Assembly (NCBI RefSeq): GCF_006716445.1
Contig: NZ_VFPA01000005.1
Coordinates: 186,001 to 250,000 of the forward strand
DNA: 64,000 nucleotides
Source of the DNA: Pseudonocardia kunmingensis
GTDB lineage: Bacteria; Actinomycetota; Actinomycetes; Mycobacteriales; Pseudonocardiaceae
Direction: 5' to 3'
The notes under the pieces are model-generated. The model saw only the letters and a program-made list of their open reading frames with translations. It made no database searches and was not told where the DNA came from. A program made the translations under genes and the position numbers. Shown in pieces: positions 8,344 through 15,993 of the stretch (position 1 is its first letter; each line of letters opens with the position of its first letter).

Positions 8344-8385
8344 CCCCGCCCTCTACCCTCGGGCTCCTACGGACACGGGGGGACC

Positions 8386-9600
8386 ATGACCGCGGAGGGC
8401 CCGCTGGCCGTGCTGCAGTCGGTCGGCAGCGGCCGCTCCCCTGCCCTGCCCGGGGACGACTCGTCGTGGCCGGGCGTCGCGGACCCCGAGCAGCTGCGCG
8501 CGCAGCTGCTCGACTGGCTCTCCCAGTACGCGAACGCCGGCACCCGCCGCACCTACGCCTACGCACTGGGACTGCCGATCGCCTGGGTCGACACCGTCGC
8601 CCCGGCCGGGCGCGCCCGGCCGCCGGCCGCGCCCCCTGGCGCGCTGCACGACCTGGCGTGGTTCCGCTGGTGCGCCCGCCGCGAGCTGGACCCGCGGGAC
8701 GCGACGGCCGGGCACGTCAAGGCCTGGCTGCACGCGCTGGACGCGGCCGGAGCGCAGCGGCGGACGCGGCAGCGGATGCTGTCGACGCTCTCCGCGCTGT
8801 ACGGGCACCTGGCCGAGACCGGCGCGGTGGCGGCGAACCCGGCGGCGCTCAACCGGGCCCGCCTGGGCCTGTCCTCCAGTGCCCGCGACGCGTCGCCGAC
8901 CGTGCGGCTCACCGCCGAGCAGCTCAAGGCCCTGCTGCTGGCGGCGGCCCGCATGCGCTACTCCCGCAGCCCCCGGCTCGCCCGGCTCTACGCCCTGCGC
9001 GCCGTCGCGGTGGTGGCGCTGCTGACGCTGGGGCTGCGGATCTCCGAGCTCGTCGGGCTGGACCGCGACGACCTGTACCGCACCGGCGGGGACGACGTGC
9101 TGCGCGTGCTGGGCAAGGGGGACCTGCACCGCGAGGTGTACGTCACCGACCTGGTGCGCGAGGCCCTCGCCGCCTACCTGGCCGAGCGCGATCGGCTGGG
9201 CGGCACGAGCGCGCCTGCCCGGCGCGGCCGCACCACGGCGGGCGCGTCCCCGATGATCGCCACCCGCGACGGTGGCCGCTGCTCCCGCGTGGACCTCTAC
9301 ACGCTGCTGCGCCGCATCGCCGCCCACGCCGGACCGGCCCTGGACGGCGTGGCCGACCGCGTGCACCCGCACGCCCTGCGCCACGCCTACGTCACGATCG
9401 CCCTCGAGCAGGACGCCCGCATCCAGCACGTCCAGGCCGACGTCGGGCACGCCACGATCGCGACCACCCAGCACTACGACCGGGGCCGCCGCAGCCGCGC
9501 GAGCACCGCGGCGGACCTGGTGGCCGCCGCCATCGCCGCCGCTCCCGCTCCCTCAGCGACCGAGCTCCCCGAGGTCACCGGGCCGCCGGCACCGGCGTGA
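8386..9600 (+). CDS. Tyrosine site-specific recombinase (phage-integrase family)
   Basis: 404 aa. A SAM-like N-terminal DNA-binding domain (residues about 40-160) precedes the catalytic domain. All catalytic positions are present: Arg218 in LGLRISELVGL, Lys244 in LGKGD, His329-x-x-Arg332 in HPHALRH, His355 in VGHATIATT and nucleophile Tyr364 in QHYD. A G-rich ribosome site precedes ATG 8386. No phage, transposon or cargo gene and no tRNA or att repeat is evident around it, so it may be a chromosomal recombinase or the relic of an element. A second, broken recombinase lies at 11560-12089. The gene is intact and looks functional. Confidence 0.85.
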   Translation: MTAEGPLAVLQSVGSGRSPALPGDDSSWPGVADPEQLRAQLLDWLSQYANAGTRRTYAYALGLPIAWVDTVAPAGRARPPAAPPGALHDLAWFRWCARRELDPRDATAGHVKAWLHALDAAGAQRRTRQRMLSTLSALYGHLAETGAVAANPAALNRARLGLSSSARDASPTVRLTAEQLKALLLAAARMRYSRSPRLARLYALRAVAVVALLTLGLRISELVGLDRDDLYRTGGDDVLRVLGKGDLHREVYVTDLVREALAAYLAERDRLGGTSAPARRGRTTAGASPMIATRDGGRCSRVDLYTLLRRIAAHAGPALDGVADRVHPHALRHAYVTIALEQDARIQHVQADVGHATIATTQHYDRGRRSRASTAADLVAAAIAAAPAPSATELPEVTGPPAPA

Positions 9601-9668
9601 CCCGGCGCGCCGGCACGACCCGCCCCTGCGCGCAGGTTCCCGGTGCCGCGCCGGTGCCCTGCTACCGT

Positions 9669-9780
9669 GGCCCCGGGCCGTGACTGGCGCGCTGGGATGG
9701 GATCAACCATCGGGGAGCGGCCCGGTCGGTGTGACCTGCAGAGCCGTGCGCCTGGGCCATCCACCTCGAGCAGGAGGTCG
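9669..9780 (+). promoter_or_regulatory. ZTP (pfl-motif) riboswitch with a Shine-Dalgarno-sequestering hairpin
   Basis: The leader contains the conserved pfl blocks in order: GCCGTGACTGGCG (from 9677), a GGGATGGGAT...CCATCGGGGAGCG pseudoknot region (9693-9720), and after a variable loop GCCGTGCGCCTGGGC (9743-9757). This is the consensus of the riboswitch that senses ZTP/ZMP during folate stress and commonly precedes glyA, purH and fhs. Directly downstream, ACCTC (9763-9767) can pair with GAGGT (9774-9778), which holds the AGGAGG ribosome site of the glyA-type gene, so control is probably at translation. The identification is by eye but the match is strong. Confidence 0.9.
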
Positions 9781-9784
9781 GCCC

Positions 9785-11209
9785 ATGTCGTCCACGGAAC
9801 AGTCCACCGCCGAAGCGCTCGCCGTCCGGGCCGGGCTCGACGCCGTGCGCGCCGTCGAACCGCGCATCGCGCAGGCGATCACCGACGAGCTGGCCGCCCA
9901 GCGCGCGTCGCTCAAGCTGATCGCGAGCGAGAACTACGCCTCGCCCGCCACGTTGCTGGCCATGGGCAACTGGTTCAGCGACAAGTACGCCGAGGGCACC
10001 GTCGGGCGCCGCTTCTACGCCGGGTGCGAGCAGGTCGACACCGTCGAGTCGATCGCCGCGGAGCACGCCCGCGCGCTGTTCGGCGCCGACCACGCCTACG
10101 TCCAGCCGCACTCCGGGATCGACGCCAACCTGGTCGCCTTCTGGGCGGTGCTCGCCCAGCGCGTCGAGGCCCCGGCGCTGCGCCGCGCGCAGGCCCGCCA
10201 CGTGAACGACCTGGGCGAGGCCGACTGGGCGGCGCTGCGCCGCGAGCTGGGCGACCAGCGCATGCTCGGCATGTCGCTGGACGCCGGCGGCCACCTCACC
10301 CACGGGTTCCGCCCCAACATCTCCGGCAAGATGTTCGACCAGCGCAGCTACGGCACCGATCCGGAGACCGGCCTGCTCGACTACGCGGCCCTGCGCGCCA
10401 CCGCCCGCGAGTTCCGCCCGCTGATCCTGGTCGGCGGCTACTCCGCCTACCCCCGGCGCGTCGACTTCGCCAAGCTCCGGGAGATCGCCGACGAGGTCGG
10501 CGCGACGCTGCTGGTCGACATGGCGCACTTCGCCGGGCTGGTCGCGGGCAAGGTCCTCACCGGCGACTTCGACCCGGTGCCGCACGCGCACATCGTCACG
10601 ACCACCACGCACAAGTCGCTGCGCGGCCCGCGCGGCGGGATGGTGCTGTGCGGGGACGAGCTCGCCGAGCACGTCGACCGCGGGTGCCCGATGGTGCTGG
10701 GCGGGCCGCTGCCGCACGTGATGGCGGCCAAGGCGGTGGCGCTGGCCGAGGCCCGCACCGCCGACTTCCGCGACTACGCCCAGCGGATCGTCGACAACGC
10801 CGTGGCGCTGGCGGACGGGCTGCTGCGCCGCGGCGTCCGGCTCGTCACCGGCGGCACCGACAACCACATCGTCCTGCTCGACGTCTCCGGCCACGGCCTC
10901 ACCGGACGGCAGGCCGAGGCGGCGCTGCTGGAGGCCGGGATCGTCACCAACCGCAACGCGATCCCGCAGGACCCCAACGGCGCCTGGTACACCTCCGGCA
11001 TCCGGATCGGCACCCCGGCGCTGACCACCCGAGGTCTCGGGACCGAGGAGATGGACCGCATCGCCGGGCTCATCACCACCGTGCTCACCGGCACGCAACC
11101 GGGCACGTCGAAGGCCCGCTACGACCTCGACCCGGCGGTCGCGGCCACCGTCGCCGGGGACGCGGCCGAGCTGCTGGCCCCGCACCCCCTCTACCCGGGG
11201 ATCGACTGA
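9785..11209 (+). CDS. glyA: Serine hydroxymethyltransferase-type PLP enzyme
   Basis: 474 aa. It should convert serine and tetrahydrofolate to glycine and 5,10-methylene-THF. Fold-type I PLP hallmarks are LKLIASENYASPA, the DSHxxxG-like region around YVQPHSGIDANLVAF, LLVDMAHFAGLVAGK, and the Schiff-base Lys277 in TTTTHKSLRGPRGG. It is longer than the roughly 420-aa bacterial norm because of an insertion after residue 115 (AVLAQRVEAPALRRAQARH and on), typical of a distinct long SHMT clade found in actinobacteria and Chlamydia. The ATG at 9785 follows AGGAGG. An upstream ZTP riboswitch places it in the folate/purine stress response, which independently supports a one-carbon role. It may be a second glyA paralogue. 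Confidence 0.88.
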   Translation: MSSTEQSTAEALAVRAGLDAVRAVEPRIAQAITDELAAQRASLKLIASENYASPATLLAMGNWFSDKYAEGTVGRRFYAGCEQVDTVESIAAEHARALFGADHAYVQPHSGIDANLVAFWAVLAQRVEAPALRRAQARHVNDLGEADWAALRRELGDQRMLGMSLDAGGHLTHGFRPNISGKMFDQRSYGTDPETGLLDYAALRATAREFRPLILVGGYSAYPRRVDFAKLREIADEVGATLLVDMAHFAGLVAGKVLTGDFDPVPHAHIVTTTTHKSLRGPRGGMVLCGDELAEHVDRGCPMVLGGPLPHVMAAKAVALAEARTADFRDYAQRIVDNAVALADGLLRRGVRLVTGGTDNHIVLLDVSGHGLTGRQAEAALLEAGIVTNRNAIPQDPNGAWYTSGIRIGTPALTTRGLGTEEMDRIAGLITTVLTGTQPGTSKARYDLDPAVAATVAGDAAELLAPHPLYPGID

Positions 11210-11297
11210 CGGCCCGGCACCCGCATCACGGCGTCGGTCGTCGTCCCGCTACCCGCGCGAGCACGGGCGGCGCCGTGTGGCGGGCCGGTCGCCACGA

Positions 11298-11515
11298 TCA
11301 CGCCGATGGCACGGCGGAACGAGGGTCGACGCCGCTGAACGCGAGCCCGATGGCGAACCCGGCGACCTCCTCCAGCTGCCGGGCCCGGTCCAGCGGTCCG
11401 AGGACGGCCGGAACGCCGCCGACGGCACGCACGAGCTCGCCGACCACCCGCAGAGCGGCCGCGTCATCGCCGCACATCACGACCGTCGCGGGCGCCTCGC
11501 CGTTCCCGGATGGGG
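11298..11515 (-). pseudogene. C-terminal remnant of an NADPH-dependent F420 reductase-like gene
   Basis: The translation VVMCGDDAAALRVVGELVRA, then GPLDRARQLEEVAGFAIGLAF and VDPRSAVP, matches the C-terminal end of the coenzyme F420-dependent NADP oxidoreductase (Fno) family. The Rossmann N-terminal two-thirds (about 140 residues) is missing. Upstream the frame runs into a lower-GC junction around 11520-11580 and then into recombinase-derived sequence. No start or ribosome site is visible. I read it as a gene truncated by a recombination event. Confidence 0.5.
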
Positions 11516-11559
11516 TGTGACCGAGATGCGCGCCGAAGGCGCAAATGGGATGATCTTGA

Positions 11560-12089
11560 AGACCTGATCTGCTCGGACTTGCGTGCGGCGGCGTGCAGCG
11601 TGGTCGCGCTCGGCGACGTGCCGGGCGACCGAGTCGACGCCGGGGCGGGCGCATCTCTCCAGGGAGCGGACGGAGGCGTGGCGGGAGCGGGCCAGCAGCA
11701 TCGGGGTCGAGGTGCCGTCCTCGGCGTCGTGTGTCAGAGCGCTGTGCCGGAGCCGGTGCAGGGTCCAGCCGTCCAAGTCCTCGATGTCCTCGGGCGAGGC
11801 GAGCGGGTTGGCCGGCAGCCGGGTGTGCTCCTCGAAGATCTCTTCAGCTCGGCGGTAGGAGAGCCGGCCCCGACCGGTCTCCGGGCACACGTCCAGCGTC
11901 GGCGTTCCGGCCGGGGTCTTGCGGCCGGTGAGGAACAGCGGGCCGCGGGTGCGGCGGGCGATGAGCCGGGGCAGGAGCTGGGCGATGCCAGCAGGACGCC
12001 GGTTCCGGGTGCCTGCCCGATACGGCGATGGCGGTGAAGGACAGGGCCTCCCGCATGGCGGCGAGCGGTTCGCGCAGGGCGCGAGGCAT
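11560..12089 (-). pseudogene. Degenerate tyrosine recombinase fragment lacking the catalytic Tyr
   Basis: Read on the minus strand, one frame gives LPRLIARRTRGPLFLTGRK, then LSYRRAEEIFEEHTR and WTLHRLRHSALTHDAEDG (the HxLRH box), and finally LLARSRHASVRSLERCARPG. Intact relatives of this family usually read GHASV or RHASV followed by ERYARPG. Here the nucleophile Tyr is Cys. The N-terminal half is absent or in another frame (MPRALREPLAAMREALSF), so at least one frameshift is present. A dead integrase, unrelated in sequence to the intact one at 8386. Confidence 0.6.
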
Positions 12090-12154
12090 TTCAGGGCGGA
12101 TTCTGTCCTGTATCGAATCTACGCTCCCCGCAGCGCCTACTTCTGGGAGATCAC

Positions 12155-12889
12155 ATGGCCACCTTCGTACTCGTTCCCGGCGCCTGGCTCGGGGCGTGGG
12201 CCTGGGAAGACACCGCCCGCGCCCTGCAGGAGCGCGGCCACACGGCGCTGCCGCTGACCCTGACCGGCCTGGCCGAACACGCCGACCAGGCCGGCCCCCG
12301 GACAGACCTGGACACGCACATCGGGGACATCACCGGCTTCATTGAGCGGAACGGTCTGCGCGACGTCACGCTGGTCGCCCACAGCTACGCGGCTGCCCCG
12401 GTAACCGGGACAGCCGGACGTCTCGGCGTCCGCCTGGAGCGCGTGATCTACGTGGACAGCGCCCCGTTCGCCGCAGGCATGTGCATGCTCGACCTCATGC
12501 CACCGCAGGCAGCGGACCAGCTGCGCCAGCAGGTCGACGCTTCCGGCGACGGGTGGCGGCTACCGATGCCGCCCTTCGAGGTCCTGGGCTCGTCCAGCAG
12601 CCTCGACGGGCTCGATGAGGGCCAGCGGAACGCTCTGCGCACGCGTGCCACCCCTCAGCCGTTCGGCACTTTCACCCGGCGTCTCGCCGGCCCGGCCGAG
12701 CCCGGTCCCGGTGTGGACCGTGTCCTGATCGCCTGCCGTGACTTCACGGGGCTGCTGGACGCCGGGGTGCCGATGCTGGCCTACCTGAACCAGCCGCCGT
12801 GGCGGCGCTTCGACCTGCCCACCGGGCACTGGCCAATGCTGTCCGCGCCCGCCGAACTCGCTCGCGTCCTCGACATGGCCGTCTCCTGA
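12155..12889 (+). CDS. Alpha/beta-hydrolase (esterase EstC/salicylate-esterase-like)
   Basis: 244 aa. The fold starts with FVLVPGAWLGAWAWED, an oxyanion-hole region of the HGAWHG type seen in plant MES/EstC-like esterases. The nucleophile elbow is LVAHSYAAAP with Ser77 (AHSYA in place of the usual GHSYG). The catalytic His is in LPTGHWPMLSAPAELA near the C-terminus. GGGAG lies 5 nt before ATG. Substrate unknown; these enzymes hydrolyse small carboxylic esters. The gene stands alone between recombinase debris and a palindromic repeat. Its upstream 60 bp (TGTCCTGTATCGAATCT) has lower GC than its surroundings and may hold the promoter. Confidence 0.8.
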   Translation: MATFVLVPGAWLGAWAWEDTARALQERGHTALPLTLTGLAEHADQAGPRTDLDTHIGDITGFIERNGLRDVTLVAHSYAAAPVTGTAGRLGVRLERVIYVDSAPFAAGMCMLDLMPPQAADQLRQQVDASGDGWRLPMPPFEVLGSSSSLDGLDEGQRNALRTRATPQPFGTFTRRLAGPAEPGPGVDRVLIACRDFTGLLDAGVPMLAYLNQPPWRRFDLPTGHWPMLSAPAELARVLDMAVS

Positions 12890-13067
12890 CCGCGCCGGCC
12901 GAGAGGCACAGACGCAGCTCACGCGCGGTGATCAGCCGCTTGAACCGTCAACGACACTGGGCCGGATGCGTGACGAGTGACGAGCGCTCGTCGACCTCCT
13001 CGCCGCGCAGGAGCACGCCGCGGCGCCGGGCGGGTAGGCCCACGGTCGGCGCCCGGGCCCACCGTGC

Positions 13068-13135
13068 TCGCACACCGATCGCAGCGCTCCCACACCGACT
13101 GCAGTCGGTGTGGGAGCACCGGAGTCGGTGTGCGA
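13068..13135. repeat. CACACCGA-type palindromic intergenic repeat, copy A
   Basis: Dyad centred on CTGCAG at 13101/13102 with 34-nt arms and a few internal mismatches. The CACACCGA unit appears four times, two forward and two inverted. It sits between the convergent hydrolase and hemH genes and could end transcription from both sides. The flanking 12890-13067 and 13136-13193 show nothing else I can name. Confidence 0.8.
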
Positions 13136-13193
13136 AGCCAGCGCTCGACCGGCTCGACTCGCGAGGAGCACAGCCCCGGCGGAACCGGCCGGC

Positions 13194-14234
13194 TCACTCC
13201 GGACGGACGGGGCGGCGCGCCGGCAGACAGCAGTCGACGGCGCACGGGGCCCCGTTCACCGTGCAGCCGCCGCCGGGTTCGTCGCCCAGCTCGCGCGGGG
13301 CGGCATCGTGCAGGTGCTCGGCCGCCAGCTCGGCGACCATGTCGGCGAACCGTGGGTCCGGCCCGGCCGTGGCGGCCCGGGCGAAGCCCATGCCGAGCTC
13401 CTCGGCGCGCTCGCGGGCCTCGGTGTCGAGGTCCCAGATCACCTCGACGTGGTCGGAGACGAACCCGACCGGGGCGACGACCACGGCGGGCACGCCCTTG
13501 CCGTGCAGGACGTCGAGGTGGTCGACGATGTCCGGCTCCAGCCACGGCACCTGCGGCGGGCCCGACCGCGACTGCCACACCACGTCGTGCTCCTCGGCGC
13601 CCACCTCGGCCGCGACCAGCCGGGCCGCCTCGGCGACCTGCCGGGAGTAGCGGTGCCCGCCCTGCGCAGGCGGACCCGCGGCGGCGTCGGCCGCCGTCGG
13701 GATCGAGTGGGCGGTGAACACGAGGCGCGCCGCGTCCCGGACGGCGGCGGGCAGGGTCTGCCGGGCGGCCCGCACGGCGTCGGCGTTGGCGGCGACGAAC
13801 AGCGGGTGGTCGAAGAAGTGGCGCAGCTTCACCAGCTCCGGCGCCTGCTCACCGACGGCCTCGCGCGCCCGCGCGATGTCGTCGTCGTACTGCCGGCACG
13901 CGGAGTACCCGCCGTAGGCGCTGGTGGCGAACACGAGCGCGCGGCGCACGCCGTCGCGGGCCATCTCCGCGACGGTGTCCTCGACCATCGGGTGCCAGTT
14001 GCGGTTGCCGAAGTACACCGGAAGCTCGATCCGCTCCCGCACCGCGGCGATGATCTCCCGGTTGCGGGCGTTCAGCGGGCTGACGCCCCCGAAGTGCTGG
14101 TAGTGCCGCTCCACGGCGTCGAGCCGCTCGGGCGGGACGCCGCGGCCCCGGACGACGTTCTCGAGGAAGGGCCGCACGTCCTCGGGGCCCTCCGGGCCGC
14201 CGAACGAGAGCACCAGCAGGGCGTCGACGTTCAT
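13194..14234 (-). CDS. hemH: Ferrochelatase (coproporphyrin type)
   Basis: 346 aa. Inserts Fe2+ into the porphyrin late in haem synthesis; in Actinobacteria the substrate is coproporphyrin III, so CpfC is the current name. Motifs are LLVLSFGGPEGPEDVRPFLENVV at the N-terminus, the active-site His region LVFTAHSIPTA, and VVVAPVGFVSDHVEVIWDLD near the C-terminus. The tail GGGCTVNGAPCAVDCC supplies Cys324, 331, 335 and 336; the first two keep the 7-residue spacing of the [2Fe-2S] cysteines of the M. tuberculosis enzyme. The ATG is at 14234. It lies downstream of fabG-inhA as in mycobacteria, but here an epoxide hydrolase and a marR gene intervene. Confidence 0.92.
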   Translation of the reverse strand: MNVDALLVLSFGGPEGPEDVRPFLENVVRGRGVPPERLDAVERHYQHFGGVSPLNARNREIIAAVRERIELPVYFGNRNWHPMVEDTVAEMARDGVRRALVFATSAYGGYSACRQYDDDIARAREAVGEQAPELVKLRHFFDHPLFVAANADAVRAARQTLPAAVRDAARLVFTAHSIPTAADAAAGPPAQGGHRYSRQVAEAARLVAAEVGAEEHDVVWQSRSGPPQVPWLEPDIVDHLDVLHGKGVPAVVVAPVGFVSDHVEVIWDLDTEARERAEELGMGFARAATAGPDPRFADMVAELAAEHLHDAAPRELGDEPGGGCTVNGAPCAVDCCLPARRPVRPE

Positions 14235-14263
14235 GTCCCGATGAGAGCACACCGCCGCGACGG

Positions 14264-15409
14264 TCAGGACGCGGGCTCGAGCCCGTCTGCGGTGATGCCG
14301 CCGAACACCACCCGGCCGTCCAGGCGGGCGTCCTCCAGGCGGGCGAGGAAGAAGGCCCGGACGTCCCCGGCGAACTCCTCCGGCACCTCCATGGCGGCGA
14401 AGTGGCCCCCGCGCTCGAACTCCGACCAGTGCCTGATGTCGTACAGCCGCTCGGCCAGCGGACGCACCGACAGCGTGATGTCGTGCGCGAACACCGCCAC
14501 GCCGACCGGCACCCGGCAGGGCAGCCCGCTCCCCCGCGGGGTGTCGTGGTGGAACCGGCCCGAGGAGGCCGCGGTCGCGGTCAGCCAGTACAGGGAGACG
14601 TCGGTGAGCATCCGGTCGTCCCCGACCGGCGTGGCGGCGTCGGTCCACTGGGCGAAGCGCTCGGCGATCCAGACCAGTTGACCGACCGGCGAGTCGGTCA
14701 GCGCGTAGCCGATCGTCTGCGGGGTCAGCGCCTGCAGTGCCTGGTACGGCGGGCGATCCGCCATCAGCCTCCGGACCGTGGTCAGTCGCGCCTCGTCCGC
14801 CTCGGACACCTCGACGTCGGGGTCCGGCCGGGTGGGCAGGTAGTTGACGTGCACGCCGGCGACGTGCTCGGGCGCGACCGCGCCGAGCGCGAGGGAGATG
14901 CCCGCGCCGAAGTCGCCGCCCTGCGCGCCGTAGCGCTCGTACCCCAGGCGGCGCATCAGCTCGGCCCACGCGCGGGCGACGCGGACGGCGTCCCACCCGC
15001 GCTCGTGGGTCGCCCCGGAGAACCCGAAGCCGGGGATGGACGGGATCACCAGGTGGAAGTCTCGCGCCAACGGCTCGATCACGTCGAGGAACTCCAGGAA
15101 CGAACCGGGCCAGCCGTGGGTGAGGACCAGCGCGAGCGCGTCCGGCTTCGCGGATCGGACGTGGACGAAGTGGATGTTCTGGCCGTCGATCTCGGTGGTG
15201 AAGTGCGGGAGCTCGTTGAGCGCGGCCTCGTGCGCGCGCCAGTCGTAGCCGGTGCGCCAGTACTCGGCCAGCTCCTGGAGCCGCGCCAGCGGGAAGCCGT
15301 AGTCCCAGCCGGCGTCGGCGACCTCGTTGGGCCAGCGGGTGCGGGAGAGCCGGTCGGTCAGGTCGTCGAGGTCGGTCTGCGGGATGTCGATGCGGAACGG
15401 GGTGATCAC
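14264..15409 (-). CDS. Epoxide hydrolase, EHN-domain family
   Basis: 381 aa. An N-terminal EHN lid segment (PFRIDIPQTDLDDLTDRLSRTRWP) precedes an alpha/beta-hydrolase core with oxyanion-hole motif HGWPGSFLEF (residues 98-107) and nucleophile Asp166 in AQGGDFGAG. The C-terminal catalytic His is in ERGGHFAAMEVPEEFAGD. Lid tyrosines for epoxide activation are plausible but not pinned down. It should hydrolyse an epoxide to a diol; related enzymes handle juvenile-hormone-like and xenobiotic epoxides. I chose GTG 15409, after GAGGTG; upstream frame extension is non-coding in character. It is divergent from a marR gene across 108 bp containing several dyads, so MarR control is likely. Confidence 0.88.
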   Translation of the reverse strand: MITPFRIDIPQTDLDDLTDRLSRTRWPNEVADAGWDYGFPLARLQELAEYWRTGYDWRAHEAALNELPHFTTEIDGQNIHFVHVRSAKPDALALVLTHGWPGSFLEFLDVIEPLARDFHLVIPSIPGFGFSGATHERGWDAVRVARAWAELMRRLGYERYGAQGGDFGAGISLALGAVAPEHVAGVHVNYLPTRPDPDVEVSEADEARLTTVRRLMADRPPYQALQALTPQTIGYALTDSPVGQLVWIAERFAQWTDAATPVGDDRMLTDVSLYWLTATAASSGRFHHDTPRGSGLPCRVPVGVAVFAHDITLSVRPLAERLYDIRHWSEFERGGHFAAMEVPEEFAGDVRAFFLARLEDARLDGRVVFGGITADGLEPAS

Positions 15410-15437
15410 GGTGTCAGCACCTCGGGCGGGGCGGTTT

Positions 15438-15511
15438 GTCGTTGGACAAGCCAACGTTGGCGCTCCCCACGATACACAGAAACGTGGGCGCGGCCAACAA
15501 TTTGCTAGGTT
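15438..15511. promoter_or_regulatory. Shared operator/promoter region between epoxide hydrolase and marR
   Basis: Contains GTTGG-ACAAG-CCAAC (15441-15455), the overlapping perfect palindrome CCAACGTTGG (15451-15460), a second related half-site CCAACA at 15494, and TAGGTT (15506-15511), which sits 6 nt before the marR GTG like a leaderless -10 box. The repeated CCAAC/GTTGG half-sites suit a MarR dimer. Confidence 0.5.
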
Positions 15512-15517
15512 GCTGCC

Positions 15518-15973
15518 GTGGAGACCGCAGGGGGAACGCCGCAGCGGCTGCGGACGCTGCCGAGCAGGTTGACCAACGGGGTGGCACTGGCCGCCAACCG
15601 GATCGTGGACCGAGCGCTCGCCGAGGCGGGCGTCCGGCGCTACCACTACGCCCTGCTCGCCGCCTTGGAGGAGTACGGCCCGGACAGCCAGGCCGCCCTC
15701 GGGCGGCGCACCGGCATCGACCGCAGCGACGTGGTGGCGACCGTCAACGACCTCGCCGGGTGGCGGCTCCTCCAGCGCACACCCGACCCGGCCGACCGCC
15801 GCCGCAACGTCATCAGCGTCACCGCGGCCGGCCGGGAGCGGCTCGCTCACCTCGACCGGCTGCTCTCCGCCGCCCAGGACGAGTTCCTCGCCCCGCTACC
15901 CGCAGCCGACCGGCAGCACCTGATCGACCTGCTCACCCGCCTCGTCGACCACCACGAGGGCCGGCACCGCTGA
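15518..15973 (+). CDS. MarR-family transcriptional regulator
   Basis: 151 aa. The winged-helix core is evident: YHYALLAALEEYGPDSQAALGRRTGIDRSDVVATVNDL, then wing residues RTPDPADRRRNVISVTAAGRE with the conserved DxRxR pattern. Terminal helices (LTNGVALAANRIVDRAL and the last 25 residues) form the dimer. The GTG at 15518 directly follows a -10-like box, suggesting leaderless translation. Divergent from the epoxide hydrolase gene, its likely target, with dyad half-sites in between. The effector, possibly an aromatic or epoxide-related compound, is unknown. Confidence 0.85.
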   Translation: METAGGTPQRLRTLPSRLTNGVALAANRIVDRALAEAGVRRYHYALLAALEEYGPDSQAALGRRTGIDRSDVVATVNDLAGWRLLQRTPDPADRRRNVISVTAAGRERLAHLDRLLSAAQDEFLAPLPAADRQHLIDLLTRLVDHHEGRHR

Positions 15974-15993
15974 CGGTGCCGTGCATGGCGGTG

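Noticed and set aside
8386..9600. Prophage or integrative element headed by the recombinase
   Set aside because: No structural, replication or transfer genes and no tRNA or att repeat could be seen nearby; only scars are present.
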